Below, one piece after another: positions 20,190 through 29,909 of a stretch of 64,000 nt of DNA. The DNA is taken from positions 4,833,162 to 4,897,161 of the forward strand of contig JBBCGH010000001.1 in NCBI GenBank assembly GCA_037200445.1, in the 5' to 3' direction. A program made the translations under genes and the position numbers. Position 1 is the stretch's first letter. Each line of letters starts with the position of its first letter. The DNA is from Alphaproteobacteria bacterium. Lineage in GTDB: Bacteria; Pseudomonadota; Alphaproteobacteria; Rhizobiales; Xanthobacteraceae. The notes below the pieces were generated by a model. It was not told the origin of the DNA. It did no database searches and worked only from the letters and a program-made list of their open reading frames with translations.

Positions 20190-21181
20190 GAGCCGGCATG
20201 AGCATGCTCGAACGCCTGGTCACTCCTCATCCGGCGACACGTTTTATCGCGGAGATCTGGGAACGCGGCCACCTGCATGTGGCCCGCAACGATCGCAGTT
20301 ATTTCGATTGGCTGTTCTCGCCACCGGATCTGGATGCGCTGTTTTGCCGCGACAATCTTCGATATCCCGCAGTCCGGTTGTTCCTGAACGGCGAGCAACT
20401 GGAGCCGCAGCATTTTACACGCACATGGGAGTACGGGGACGCGAGCTACGCGGACTTCATCGATATCGACCGCATGTACGCATTGCTGGATCGAGGGGCC
20501 ACGATCAACATCCTCGACCTGGAGGGACTGTCGGCTTCGGTTGCCGCGATGAACCGGGGTCTTGAGTCCGACATCGGGACTTCGGTCAACAGCACGGCCT
20601 TTCTGACGCCGCTGACCGCCGACAACATCCCGGCGCACTACGACATGGTCGATGTTTTCGCGCTGCAGATCAGCGGCAGCAAACGCTGGCGGCTGTGGCC
20701 CAGCGTCACGGGTTTGCCGGTGGCCGCGGCAACGCGCCGGCACTACACGATCGAGGATGCCGCCATCAGCGAGGACCGCCTGCTCGCCGACGTCGATCTC
20801 AAGGCGGGCGATACGCTGTTCGTGCCGCGTGGCATGATTCACCAGGCGATCACGAGCGACAGTCACTCGCTGCACGTCACCGTCATCATCAATCCCACCA
20901 AGCGGTGGGACGTCTTGAAAGCCGCGGTGGAAGCCGCGCTTCGCGGCCTGGCGAGCGATCCGGACGCTCGCCGCGCGCTTTCGGTGGACGCCGGCGTCGA
21001 TGATGCCGCGCGCGCGGAGGCGCACGCGACCAGGGTGATTGACGCATTCGCCCGGGAACTCGAGGCGCGACGCGGCGAGGCCATCGAGACGCTCGATCGC
21101 CTTTCAGTATCGACCCGATATCCGGCCCGGCCCGGATATTTGGCGGTGGACCAGGCGGCATTGAGCGAGCGCCGCAGTTGA
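20186..21181 (+). CDS. JmjC/cupin_4 domain protein, intact iron site
   Basis: The 331-residue paralogue of the preceding gene starts inside its stop codon (ATGA), so the two are translationally coupled. The HxD is intact at His151-Tyr152-Asp153 (NIPAHYDMVDVFALQ), and the distal histidine is His230 in SHSLH. These are the expected Fe(II) ligands of a 2-oxoglutarate-dependent oxygenase. KRWRLW follows, as in RoxA-type ribosomal oxygenases. The C-terminal third is helical. The pair may form a heterodimer that hydroxylates a protein or peptide. The target is unknown. Confidence 0.75.
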   Translation: MRAGMSMLERLVTPHPATRFIAEIWERGHLHVARNDRSYFDWLFSPPDLDALFCRDNLRYPAVRLFLNGEQLEPQHFTRTWEYGDASYADFIDIDRMYALLDRGATINILDLEGLSASVAAMNRGLESDIGTSVNSTAFLTPLTADNIPAHYDMVDVFALQISGSKRWRLWPSVTGLPVAAATRRHYTIEDAAISEDRLLADVDLKAGDTLFVPRGMIHQAITSDSHSLHVTVIINPTKRWDVLKAAVEAALRGLASDPDARRALSVDAGVDDAARAEAHATRVIDAFARELEARRGEAIETLDRLSVSTRYPARPGYLAVDQAALSERRS

Positions 21182-21209
21182 GCTAACAAGCCGCCACGTT
21201 TTCGGTGCC

Positions 21210-21295
21210 CGTCATGCCGGGCTTGTCCCGGCCATCCACGTCTTCACCCCGAGCCGAAAAAGACGTGGATGGCCGGCATGAAGCCGGGCATGACG
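21210..21295. repeat. Palindromic intergenic repeat before gap
   Basis: The outer arms are GTCATGCCGGGCTT and AAGCCGGGCATGAC, and the inner arms are GGCCATCCACGTCTT and AAGACGTGGATGGCC. The loop is GAGCC-rich. It ends about 13 bases before the gap ribosome site and so separates gap from the JmjC pair. Confidence 0.75.
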
Positions 21296-21319
21296 AATGA
21301 GAGATTCAAGGAGAACAAT

Positions 21320-22330
21320 ATGTCCGTCCGGGTCGGAATCAACGGGTTTGGCCGCATCGGCCGCAACATCCTGCGCGCCATCGCCGAGTCAGGCCGCAAG
21401 GACATCGAGATCGTCGCCCTCAACGATCTCGGCCCGGTCGAGACCAACGCGCATCTGTTGCGCTACGATTCGGTGCACGGGCGCTTCCCCGGCGAGGTGA
21501 AGGTCGAGGGCGACTCGATCAGCCTCGGCAACGGCAAGATCAAGGTTTGCGCCGAGCGCGATCCATCCAAGCTGCCGTGGAAGGACATGGGCGTCGACAT
21601 CGCGCTCGAGTGCACCGGCATCTTCACCGCCAAGGACAAGGCCTCGGCACATCTGACAGCCGGCGCGAAGCGCGTGCTGGTCTCGGCGCCCGCCGACAAT
21701 GCCGACGCGACGATCGTCTATGGCATCAACGACGACACGCTCACCAAAGACCACAAGGTCGTCTCGAACGGCTCGTGCACCACCAACTGCCTCGCGCCGA
21801 TGGCGAAGATCATGAACGAGGCGTTCGGCATCGAGTCGGGCTTCATGACGACGATTCATTCGTATACCGGCGACCAGCCGACGCTCGACACCATGCACAA
21901 GGACCTCTACCGCGCCCGGGCCGCTGCGCTGAATATCATTCCGACCTCGACCGGCGCTGCCAAAGCGATCGGCCTCGTATTGCCGGAGCTCTCCGGCAAG
22001 CTCGACGGCGCGGCGATCCGGGTGCCGACGCCCAACGTCTCGTTCATCGACTTGAAGTTCACGGCCAAGCGCGCGACCAAGGTCGAAGAGGTCAACAACG
22101 CCATCGTGACGGCGACGCAATCGAACCGGTTGAAAGAGATCATCGCGTGGACGAAGGATCCGCTCGTCTCCTCCGACCTCAATCACGATCCGCACTCGGC
22201 CACTTTCGGGGTCGATCAAACCAAGGTCATCGGCGGCAGCTTTGTCCGCATCGTCGCCTGGTACGACAACGAATGGGGCTTCTCGAACCGCATGGCGGAC
22301 ACCGCCGTCGCGATGGGGAAGCTGATCTGA
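21320..22330 (+). CDS. gap: Glyceraldehyde-3-phosphate dehydrogenase
   Basis: The 336-residue enzyme oxidises glyceraldehyde-3-phosphate with NAD and phosphate, in either direction. The Rossmann start is VGINGFGRIGR. The catalytic cysteine lies in SNGSCTTNCLAP, with the partner histidine downstream in TTIHSYTGDQ. The ATG at 21320 follows AAGGAGAA, and in-frame codons upstream lie in the repeat. pgk begins 10 bases after the stop, so the two form an operon. Confidence 0.97.
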   Translation: MSVRVGINGFGRIGRNILRAIAESGRKDIEIVALNDLGPVETNAHLLRYDSVHGRFPGEVKVEGDSISLGNGKIKVCAERDPSKLPWKDMGVDIALECTGIFTAKDKASAHLTAGAKRVLVSAPADNADATIVYGINDDTLTKDHKVVSNGSCTTNCLAPMAKIMNEAFGIESGFMTTIHSYTGDQPTLDTMHKDLYRARAAALNIIPTSTGAAKAIGLVLPELSGKLDGAAIRVPTPNVSFIDLKFTAKRATKVEEVNNAIVTATQSNRLKEIIAWTKDPLVSSDLNHDPHSATFGVDQTKVIGGSFVRIVAWYDNEWGFSNRMADTAVAMGKLI

Positions 22331-22340
22331 GCCCTTGTGA

Positions 22341-23531
22341 ATGGCTGATTTCCGCACCCTCGACTCCGCCAACTTCTCCGGCAAGCGCGTGCTGGTGCGC
22401 GTCGACCTCAACGTGCCGATGGAGAACGGCAAGGTCACCGACTTAACACGCATCGAGCGCGTCGTGCCCACCATCACCGAGATCGCCGGCAAGGGCGGCA
22501 AGGTGATCCTGCTCGCGCACTTCGGCCGGCCGAAGGGCCGCGACCCGAAGGAGTCGCTCAAGCCCGTCGCCGCCGAACTTCGCCACATTCTCGAACGGCA
22601 TGTCGGTTTCGCCGATGATTGCGTCGGCAAGCCCGCCGAGAAGGCTGTTGCCGCGATGAAGAACGGCGACGTGCTGCTGCTGGAGAACACCCGCTTCCAC
22701 AGGCAAGAGGAAAATAACGATCCGGCCTTCGTCGAACAGCTTGCCAAGCTCGGCGATGTCTACGTCAACGACGCGTTCTCGGCCGCGCACCGCGCGCATG
22801 CCTCGACCGAGGGGCTCGCGCACAAGCTCCCGGCCTACGCGGGCCGCTCGATGCAGGCCGAGCTCGAGGCGCTCGGCAAGGCGCTCGAGCGTCCCCGGCG
22901 CCCGGTGATCGCGGTCGTCGGCGGCGCCAAGGTTTCGACCAAGCTCGAGCTCCTCGAAAACCTCATCACCAGGGTTCAGGCGCTGGTGATCGGCGGCGCG
23001 ATGGCGAACACGTTCATGCACGCGCAGGGCGTGAACGTGCAGAAGTCTCTCGCCGAGAAGGACATGGCCGACACCGCGCGGCGCATCCTGGCGAAAGCCG
23101 AGGATGCGAATTGCGCGATCATTCTCCCCGTCGACGCGATCGTGGCGTTTCACTTCCAGGCCAATGCGCCCTCGCATGCCTACGGCTTCGATGCGATCCC
23201 GCCGGATGGCATGGTGCTCGACGTCGGCTCGCTGTCGATCGAGCGGATCAAGGGCGCGATCGATGATGCGGCCACGCTGGTCTGGAACGGCCCGCTCGGC
23301 GCCTTCGAGATACCGCCGTTCGATGCCGGCACCGTCGAAGTCGCGCGCTATGCGGCCGCGCGGACCAAGGCCGGCAAGCTCGTCTCGGTGGCGGGCGGCG
23401 GCGACACCGTCGCGGCGCTGAACCACGCCCATGTGGGGAACACGTTCACTTACGTCTCGACCGCGGGCGGCGCGTTCCTCGAATGGCTGGAAGGCCGCAA
23501 GCTGCCGGGCGTGGAAGCGTTGCGCGCCTGA
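22341..23531 (+). CDS. pgk: Phosphoglycerate kinase
   Basis: The 396-residue enzyme makes ATP from 1,3-bisphosphoglycerate. The N-domain substrate site is visible in [21 protein letters not shown] and [10 protein letters not shown]. The C-domain nucleotide site is visible in [10 protein letters not shown] and the final [10 protein letters not shown]. Length and motif order are normal. It follows gap closely. Downstream a convergent esterase gene separates it from fba, which in many relatives follows directly. Confidence 0.97.
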   Translation: MADFRTLDSANFSGKRVLVRVDLNVPMENGKVTDLTRIERVVPTITEIAGKGGKVILLAHFGRPKGRDPKESLKPVAAELRHILERHVGFADDCVGKPAEKAVAAMKNGDVLLLENTRFHRQEENNDPAFVEQLAKLGDVYVNDAFSAAHRAHASTEGLAHKLPAYAGRSMQAELEALGKALERPRRPVIAVVGGAKVSTKLELLENLITRVQALVIGGAMANTFMHAQGVNVQKSLAEKDMADTARRILAKAEDANCAIILPVDAIVAFHFQANAPSHAYGFDAIPPDGMVLDVGSLSIERIKGAIDDAATLVWNGPLGAFEIPPFDAGTVEVARYAAARTKAGKLVSVAGGGDTVAALNHAHVGNTFTYVSTAGGAFLEWLEGRKLPGVEALRA

Positions 23532-23534
23532 ACA

Positions 23535-24740
23535 CTACGCGGGTGGCTTCATCAGGCCCGCCTGCGTCAGCGCTTTGGTGATCACGGCCATCACGTCGAC
23601 GGTGCCGTCGTGCTTCGCGCCCAACCTCGGCTCGTCGGTCCTTGCATCGAGAACCTCAACGCGCTCGTCCGGAATGATCTCAATATCGTCCACGGCCGAT
23701 GGCGTCGGGCCCACTTGCTCGTGAATCGCCGAGGATTCCTGTACGCGCTCGCGTGCCTCGCCGGTCAGGCCGAAGAACTTGGCAATGTGATAGGAGGATG
23801 AGATGCCCGCTTCGAGCAGAAAAGGGCCCGCCATGCCCCCATGCGTGCGGGTTTCGAGCGGCGTGCCGTGCGCCATTCCGGTGATGGTGTAGGACTCGAC
23901 CACGTCGATCCCGTCACGACGCCACACCTTGTGCGGATAGCCGCCAACCTTGCCTTGCACCGGCGTCGTGTCGATGCCGTGAACGTTGGTCCATTGCTGG
24001 ACCAGCGCATCCGCATTCACCGGCTTGACGGTCGCGTCCGCATCGCCTTGCCAGATTGAGACGCGCGGCCACGGACCGCGATGTGACGACGCCTGCCGGA
24101 CCAGGTTGCCCCACTCCGTTGCGGTGTGCGTCCTTCCCTGAAACATGCTTTCAAACGCCTGCTGCACATTGCCCGCGGTTCCATACGGTAATCCTGCGAT
24201 GATCGCGCCGGCCGCGAACACCTCGGGATAGGTCGCGAGCATCGCGGCCGTCATCGCGCCTCCGGCGGAGAGTCCCGTGATGAAAACCTTGCTGCGATCG
24301 ACGCCGTGCGCGCCGATCGTCGTCTCGATCATCTGGCGGATCGAGAGCGCCTCGCCGCGGCCCCGCGTGGTGTCGCCCGGCAGGAACCAGTTGAAGCAGG
24401 TCTTGGGATTGTTGGCTTGGGTCTGCTCCGGCAGGAGCACGATGACCCCGTATCGCTCCGCAACCGTCGACCACCCCGTGCCGAGATCGTAGGCCTCCGC
24501 CGACTGCGTGCAGCCGTGCAAAACCACGACGAGAGCTGGCGATCCGCTGAGCTTTTTTGGAACGTAACTGAACATCCGCAATGCGCCGGGGTTGGATCCG
24601 AAGCCTGCGAATTCCGTAAGGTGATCGGACGTGGCGGATGACGGTGCTGGGCCAGGCCTTGCGGGGGTCGACTGGAGCAGCGTCGACCAATGGCGGCGAT
24701 AGCGAGCAAGAGTCGAGATCGTCTTTCCGAGTTTGCCCAC
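23535..24740 (-). CDS. PHB-depolymerase-family esterase
   Basis: The protein has 401 residues from a GTG start at 24740, chosen because AAGGAGC lies just upstream. A longer open frame exists. The alpha/beta-hydrolase domain has oxyanion region VVLHGCTQSAEA, nucleophile box GLSAGGAMT, the acid in WQGDADATVKP and the histidine in GMAHGTPLE. This order matches the esterase/PHB depolymerase family (PF10503), which hydrolyses short polyesters or feruloyl-type esters. The C-terminal 60 residues are acidic and not part of the fold. No typical signal peptide is seen, so an intracellular role in poly-3-hydroxybutyrate turnover is possible but unproven. Confidence 0.8.
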   Translation of the reverse strand: MGKLGKTISTLARYRRHWSTLLQSTPARPGPAPSSATSDHLTEFAGFGSNPGALRMFSYVPKKLSGSPALVVVLHGCTQSAEAYDLGTGWSTVAERYGVIVLLPEQTQANNPKTCFNWFLPGDTTRGRGEALSIRQMIETTIGAHGVDRSKVFITGLSAGGAMTAAMLATYPEVFAAGAIIAGLPYGTAGNVQQAFESMFQGRTHTATEWGNLVRQASSHRGPWPRVSIWQGDADATVKPVNADALVQQWTNVHGIDTTPVQGKVGGYPHKVWRRDGIDVVESYTITGMAHGTPLETRTHGGMAGPFLLEAGISSSYHIAKFFGLTGEARERVQESSAIHEQVGPTPSAVDDIEIIPDERVEVLDARTDEPRLGAKHDGTVDVMAVITKALTQAGLMKPPA

Positions 24741-24962
24741 GCGTTGCTCCTTGTTCCGGGTAATCGGTCCAACGCGCTGTCTGCGGATTGGTTGCTGCAT
24801 CGCACTATTGAATGTTGCAACGCAGCATATAGGCGATGAGGCAAGGAATGCCAACGCAAAGTCAGGTTCCATGAAACGACATCGCCGGGGATAGTCACCC
24901 CGCGCACCCTTGCGCTATGAGACGCGCGGATTTAGCCCGGACAAGAAACAAGGAGGGGGCGC

Positions 24963-25991
24963 ATGAACCTCACTGAACTTAGTCGCGTCGCCGAAGCCAT
25001 GGTCGCGCCCGGACGCGGCATCCTGGCGGCCGACGAGTCGTCCGGGACGATCAAGAAGCGTTTCGACGCGATCGGCGTCGAGAACACCGAGGACAATCGC
25101 CGCGACTATCGCGAGCTGATGTTCCGAACGGCCGAGGCGATGTCGAAGAACATTTCCGGCGTCATTCTCTATGACGAGACCATCCGTCAGAAGGCGAAGG
25201 ACGGCACGCCGCTGGTGAAGATCATCGAGAAGGCGGGCTCCCTGCCCGGCATCAAGGTCGACAAGGGGACGAAGCCCCTGCCCTTCTGCCCGGGCGAGAT
25301 CATCACCGAAGGCCTTGACGGCCTGCGCGAGCGGCTCGCCGAATACCGCGGACTGGGTGCGAAGTTCGCCAAGTGGCGCGCCGTGATCGATATCGGCGCC
25401 GGCATCCCGAGCTACACCGCGATCAAGGCGAATGCGCACGCGCTCGCGCGCTATGCGGCGCTCTGCCAGGACGAAGAGATCGTGCCGATCGTCGAGCCCG
25501 AGGTGCTGATGGACGGCGACCACGACATCGACCGCTGCTACACGGTCAGCGAATGGGTGCTGAAAACCACCTTCGAGGAGCTTTACTACAACCGCATCGC
25601 GCTCGAAGGGATGGTGCTCAAGCCGAACATGGCAGTGCCGGGCAAGAAGTGCGGCAAGAAGGCCTCGGTCGAGGAAGTGGCCGAGAAAACCGTGCGCCTG
25701 CTCAAGGCGTGCGTGCCGGGCGCCGTGCCGGGCATCGCATTCCTCTCGGGTGGCCAGTCGGACGAGGAGGCGACCGCCCACCTCGATGCCATGAACAAGC
25801 TCGGCCCGCTCCCCTGGAAACTCACCTTTTCCTACGGCCGTGCGCTGCAGCACGCTCCGCAGAAGACCTGGGCCGGGAAGGCCGAAAATGTGGCGGCCGC
25901 CCAGCGCGCCTTCGTGCACCGCGCCCGCATGAACGGCCTGGCGGCGCTCGGCCAGTGGAAGGCCGATTTGGAAGAAAAAAAGGCGGCTTAA
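24963..25991 (+). CDS. fba: Fructose-bisphosphate aldolase, class I
   Basis: The 342-residue enzyme cleaves fructose-1,6-bisphosphate through a Schiff base, without metal. Class I signatures include GRGILAADESSGTIKKRF near the N-terminus, the Schiff-base lysine region EGMVLKPNMA, and FLSGGQSDEEAT. An AAGGAGGGGG ribosome site precedes the ATG. The N-terminus starts MNLTELSRVAEAMVAPG, as in Rhizobiales aldolases. It ends the glycolytic/gluconeogenic gene group of this region. Confidence 0.96.
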   Translation: MNLTELSRVAEAMVAPGRGILAADESSGTIKKRFDAIGVENTEDNRRDYRELMFRTAEAMSKNISGVILYDETIRQKAKDGTPLVKIIEKAGSLPGIKVDKGTKPLPFCPGEIITEGLDGLRERLAEYRGLGAKFAKWRAVIDIGAGIPSYTAIKANAHALARYAALCQDEEIVPIVEPEVLMDGDHDIDRCYTVSEWVLKTTFEELYYNRIALEGMVLKPNMAVPGKKCGKKASVEEVAEKTVRLLKACVPGAVPGIAFLSGGQSDEEATAHLDAMNKLGPLPWKLTFSYGRALQHAPQKTWAGKAENVAAAQRAFVHRARMNGLAALGQWKADLEEKKAA

Positions 25992-26064
25992 CCTTTTTCG
26001 ACGAAGCTGCGCGGCAATGGGTCAGCGCCGCCATTCCGCCGAAAAGGGGTCGCATGCGAACGCC

Positions 26065-26697
26065 ATGAGCATGGCTTCGCGGCGCGAGAGCGCGCGCCTC
26101 TATCTGGTGACGCCGCCGGTTCTCGACCCGGGCGCGATCGCGGACGATCTAGCGGCGGCGCTGAATGCGGCCGACATCGCGGCGGTGCTGCTGCGGCTGG
26201 CCGACGGCAGCGAGCGCGACCTGGTCGCGCGGATTGCGGCGCTGCGCATCCTGATCCAGTCGAACGGCGCCGCGCTCCTGCTCGATGGCTATCCCCAGCT
26301 GGTGGCTCAAGCCGAAGCGGACGGCGCGCATCTGGCTGGGGCCGATGCGTTGAAGGCTGCGGGCCCTGCTCTCAAGCCAAACTACATCGCGGGCTGCGGC
26401 GCGCTCAGCTCCCGCCATGACGCGATGCTCGCCGGCGAAACGGGCGCGGACTACGTCATGTTCGGCGAGCCGGACGTCGAAGGACACCGCCCGCGCCTCG
26501 AGGCGATTCTGGAGCGCGTCGGCTGGTGGGCCGACGTGATGACCATCCCGTGTGTCGGCTATGCGGCGCGCCTTGATGAGATCGTACCACTCGCGCAGGC
26601 GGGCGCCGAGTTCGTCGCGCTCAGCGAGGAGATCTGGCGGAGCGACATGCGCGCCGCGGTCGATGCGCTCGCGCCAGTACCGGAGCCGGTGCGATGA
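26065..26697 (+). CDS. Thiamine phosphate synthase-like protein
   Basis: The protein has 210 residues with a TIM-barrel pattern like ThiE: ARLYLVTPPV at the first strand, GAHLAGADAL at the usual GVHLGQ position, and GADYVMFGEP near the phosphate site. Several canonical ThiE residues are missing. The first-strand lysine/glutamine motif and the NDR motif are replaced (LLLDGYPQL), so thiamine synthesis is doubtful. The ATG at 26065 is selected from nearby alternatives. The gene follows fba, and its stop overlaps the start of the Sel1-repeat gene by four bases. Confidence 0.65.
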   Translation: MSMASRRESARLYLVTPPVLDPGAIADDLAAALNAADIAAVLLRLADGSERDLVARIAALRILIQSNGAALLLDGYPQLVAQAEADGAHLAGADALKAAGPALKPNYIAGCGALSSRHDAMLAGETGADYVMFGEPDVEGHRPRLEAILERVGWWADVMTIPCVGYAARLDEIVPLAQAGAEFVALSEEIWRSDMRAAVDALAPVPEPVR

Positions 26698-27896
26698 TGC
26701 GCGGGTTCCTCCTTTGCGCCACTGCGATCGCCTCTTTGACAGCGGCCGATACGGCACGCGCGCAGCCGCTGCAAATCACGCCACCCGCCGCGCGGCCGCC
26801 CGCGAGCATTCCGGCGAAGAAGCCCGCGCAAAAACCCGCGGCCGCCAAGCCTGCGCAAAAGCCCGTTGTCGCCAAGTCCGCGGCTCCGGGGTCGGTCGAG
26901 CCGAAGGCTGCGAGGCCCGAACCGGCTACCCCCTTGCCGCCGAGCGCCTTCGCACCGGAGCAGACCCCGGCGGTGCCGTTCACGCCGCCGGAGAAATCGC
27001 TGCCGCAGACCTCCCAGCAGGCGGCATTGCAGCCGCAGCCGGCCCCGGGCGGTCAAGGCGATATCGCGTTCGGCGCCTTCCAGCGCGGCTACTACCTCGA
27101 AGCCTTCAAGGAGGCCTCGCGCCGCGCGGGCGAAGGCGATGCCGTTGCGATGACGCTCCTCGGCGAGCTCTGCGCCAACGGCTACGGTGTGCCCAAGGAC
27201 GAGGCGAAAGCGCTCGCCTGGTTCTCCCTCGCGGCGGATCGCGGCGACCGGCAGGCAATCTTCGCGCTCGCCATGTTCCGCTTCGCCGGACGGGGCGCGC
27301 CGCAGGATCAGGCCGAAGCCGCCGCGCTGCTCGAGAGGGCCGCGAAGCTCGGCCATGTCGCCGCGATGTACAATCTCGCGCTGCTCTATCTCGACGGCCG
27401 CCAGGTGGCCCAGAATGCGGCGCATGCGGCCGAGCTTTTCCGCAGCGCCGCCGATGCGGGCAGTCCGGAGGCGCAATACGCGCTGGCGACGCTCTACAAG
27501 GAAGGCACGGGCGTGCCGAAGGATCCGGCTGCGTCCGCAAAGCTGCTCGCCGCAGCGGCGCGCAGCGGCAACGATTCCGCGCAGGTAGAATACGCGATCG
27601 CGCTGTTCAACGGCACCGGCATAGCCAAGGACGAGAGCGCCGCCGCCGCGCTGTTCCGCAAGGTCGCCACACAGGGCAACGCGATCGCGCAGAACCGCCT
27701 CGCACGCATCCTCGCGACAGGCCGCGGCATGCCGACCGATCCGGTCGCTGCCGTCAAATGGCACACTATCGCCAAGGCGGGCGGTGCGTCCGACGTGTGG
27801 CTCGAGAACTACATGCAGACGATCAAGGAAGCCGACCGCAGCGCCGGCGAGAATGCCGCGCGGCTCTGGCTCGCCCACGCGCAACCGCGCTCCTGA
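26694..27896 (+). CDS. Exported Sel1/TPR-like repeat protein
   Basis: The 400-residue protein has a signal peptide (cleavage near ADTARAQ). It continues with a proline/lysine/alanine-rich linker of about 100 residues, then six or seven Sel1-like repeats of 36 residues. Examples of the repeat are LGELCANGYGVPKDEAKALA and LATLYKEGTGVPKDPAASAK. Such repeats form helical scaffolds for protein contacts, often in the periplasm. It is coupled to the thiE-like gene by ATGA. No enzyme domain is present, and its partner is unknown. Confidence 0.8.
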   Translation: MMRGFLLCATAIASLTAADTARAQPLQITPPAARPPASIPAKKPAQKPAAAKPAQKPVVAKSAAPGSVEPKAARPEPATPLPPSAFAPEQTPAVPFTPPEKSLPQTSQQAALQPQPAPGGQGDIAFGAFQRGYYLEAFKEASRRAGEGDAVAMTLLGELCANGYGVPKDEAKALAWFSLAADRGDRQAIFALAMFRFAGRGAPQDQAEAAALLERAAKLGHVAAMYNLALLYLDGRQVAQNAAHAAELFRSAADAGSPEAQYALATLYKEGTGVPKDPAASAKLLAAAARSGNDSAQVEYAIALFNGTGIAKDESAAAALFRKVATQGNAIAQNRLARILATGRGMPTDPVAAVKWHTIAKAGGASDVWLENYMQTIKEADRSAGENAARLWLAHAQPRS

Positions 27897-27999
27897 CCGC
27901 CAAGTTGATTTCGTCACCTCGGACCGTTATCAGCGGCGCCACACAGTCCCTTTGATGTTTCAGTATCGGCGTTGATACGCGACGCCCCGGAGTTTTCCT

Positions 28000-28791
28000 T
28001 TGCCCGCCCAGTCCGCCCTGCTCAACGTGATGGAATCCGCCGCGCGCAAGGCAGGCCGCAGCCTCAAGCGCGACTTCGGCGAAGTCGCGAACCTGCAGGT
28101 CTCGCTCAAGGGCCCGGCGAATTTCGTGTCCGCTGCCGACCATCGCGCCGAGCAGATTCTCCGCGCCGAGCTGTTGAAGGCGCGCCCAGGCTACGGCTTT
28201 CTCGGCGAGGAAGGCGGCAGCCACGAAGGCACAGACAAGACCCACACCTGGGTGGTCGATCCGCTCGACGGCACCACCAACTTCCTGCACAGCATTCCGC
28301 ATTTCTGCATCTCGATCGCGCTGGTGCGCGAGGGAACGCCGATCGCCGGCCTGATCTACAATCCGGCGAACGACGAGTTCTTCACCGCCGAGCGGGGCAA
28401 GGGCGCGTTCCTCAACGACCGCCGCATCCGCGTCGCGGCGCGCCGGCGGCTGGCGGACGCCGTCGTATGCTGTGCCTTGCCGCATCACGGGCGCGGCGAT
28501 CTTGCGCTGTTCCGCCGCGAGATGGAGGCGATCCAGGACAAGGTCGCGGGGCTCCGTCGCTTCGGCGCGGCGGCGCTCGACCTCGCCTACATCGCCGCCG
28601 GTCGCTTCGACGCCTATTGGGAGCGCGGGCTATCGCCGTGGGATTTCGCGGCCGGCGTGCTGATGGTGCGCGAGGCGGGCGGCTTCGTCACCGACCTCGC
28701 AGACCGCGAGCGCACCATCGAGGCGGGCGACGTGATCGCCGGCAACGAGTTCATGCACCGGGAGGTGCTGGGACTGCTGCAGAAGGCCTAA
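28000..28791 (+). CDS. suhB: Inositol monophosphatase family protein (SuhB-like)
   Basis: The 263-residue protein uses a TTG start at 28000 with GGAG seven bases upstream. Metal-binding motifs are FLGEEGG, VVDPLDGTTNFLH and WERGLSPWDFAAG, in the order of the Mg-dependent, lithium-sensitive phosphatase family. It would hydrolyse inositol-1-phosphate or related sugar phosphates. SuhB of E. coli also acts in rRNA transcription antitermination. Upstream is the Sel1 protein and downstream the MotA/MotB-like pair, each with about 100 bases between. Confidence 0.85.
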   Translation: MPAQSALLNVMESAARKAGRSLKRDFGEVANLQVSLKGPANFVSAADHRAEQILRAELLKARPGYGFLGEEGGSHEGTDKTHTWVVDPLDGTTNFLHSIPHFCISIALVREGTPIAGLIYNPANDEFFTAERGKGAFLNDRRIRVAARRRLADAVVCCALPHHGRGDLALFRREMEAIQDKVAGLRRFGAAALDLAYIAAGRFDAYWERGLSPWDFAAGVLMVREAGGFVTDLADRERTIEAGDVIAGNEFMHREVLGLLQKA

Positions 28792-28897
28792 GTGTCTGAT
28801 GCGGGACCGAAACGCGGGACCTGCGTTATTGCCGCTTCTGTGCCATCATTGCGGGCGATTCATGGGGTGGCGGCCTTAACAAGGAAACGCGCGACGC

Positions 28898-29908
28898 ATG
28901 GCGCGAGATCTCGATCCGTTTAAACTCTCCTCACCCCGGATTTTTCTGGTCCGGATGATGGTGTTCCTGATCCTGTGCGCGCTCGTCGTCGTGGTGCTGC
29001 ACAAGCAGATCGTCGTCGCCTTCATGTCGAACCCCGGCCTCAATGCGCTGATCGTCGCCGTGCTGGTGATCGGCGTGCTGCTGTCGTTCCGGCAAGTCAT
29101 CCGCCTGTTCGCCGAGGTCGCCTGGGTGAACGGATTCCGCCTCGCCGATCCCGGGCTTGCGGTCGCGCGACCGCCGGTCCTGCTCGCCCCAATGGCGACC
29201 ATCCTCGGCGAGCGCGCCGGGCGCATGGCGATCTCGCCGACCACCATGCGCGGCCTGATGGATTCGATTGCCACCCGCCTCGACGAAGCGCGCGACATCT
29301 CGCGCTATATGACGAGCCTGCTCGTGTTCCTCGGCCTGCTCGGCACCTTCTGGGGCCTGATCGAAACCGTCGGCTCGGTCGGCAGCGTCATTCAGAACCT
29401 CAAGGTGGGCGGCGAAGCGGGCGCGGTGTTCGATACGCTGCGCGAAGGGCTTGCGGCGCCGCTCGGCGGCATGGGCATTTCGTTTTCATCCTCACTGTTC
29501 GGCCTTGCGGGTTCGCTCGCGCTCGGGTTCCTCGACCTGCAGGCCGGCCAGGCGCAAAACCGCTTCTACATGGAGCTGGAAGACTGGCTCTCCACAATCG
29601 TGAGCGACCTGACGGTCGATGCCGAGGCGCGCCCGGTCGCCGCCGCGCCATCCGGCGAGATGCGCAGCGCAATCGACAAGCTCAAGGAAGCCGTCGCCGA
29701 GACCGGATCGAACAAGGCCGCGACCGCTGCGATGGCGAACCTCGCGGAAGCGATCCACGGCCTCGTTTCCCACATGCGCACCGAGCAGCAGATGATCCGC
29801 GACTGGGCCGACGCGCAGGCCGCGCAGGGGCGAGAGATGAACCGCCTGCTCGAACGCATCGCCGGCGAAGAGCCGCGCAAGGACGAACTGCGCAAAACCG
29901 TGAGATAG
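28898..29908 (+). CDS. MotA/ExbB-like proton channel protein
   Basis: The 336-residue inner-membrane protein has an N-terminal helix pair (FLVRMMVFLILCALVVVVLH and LIVAVLVIGVLLSF). Two further helices with channel-type signatures follow (YMTSLLVFLGLLGTFWGLIE and GMGISFSSSLFGLAGSLALG), matching the ExbB/TolQ/MotA family. A soluble helical tail follows. The next gene, 2 bases away, is a MotB/OmpA-type protein, so the pair should form a 5:2 rotary ion channel fixed to peptidoglycan. The two resemble ZorA/ZorB of the Zorya defence system, but no ZorC, ZorD or ZorE is present. Confidence 0.8.
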   Translation: MARDLDPFKLSSPRIFLVRMMVFLILCALVVVVLHKQIVVAFMSNPGLNALIVAVLVIGVLLSFRQVIRLFAEVAWVNGFRLADPGLAVARPPVLLAPMATILGERAGRMAISPTTMRGLMDSIATRLDEARDISRYMTSLLVFLGLLGTFWGLIETVGSVGSVIQNLKVGGEAGAVFDTLREGLAAPLGGMGISFSSSLFGLAGSLALGFLDLQAGQAQNRFYMELEDWLSTIVSDLTVDAEARPVAAAPSGEMRSAIDKLKEAVAETGSNKAATAAMANLAEAIHGLVSHMRTEQQMIRDWADAQAAQGREMNRLLERIAGEEPRKDELRKTVR

Positions 29909-29909
29909 C

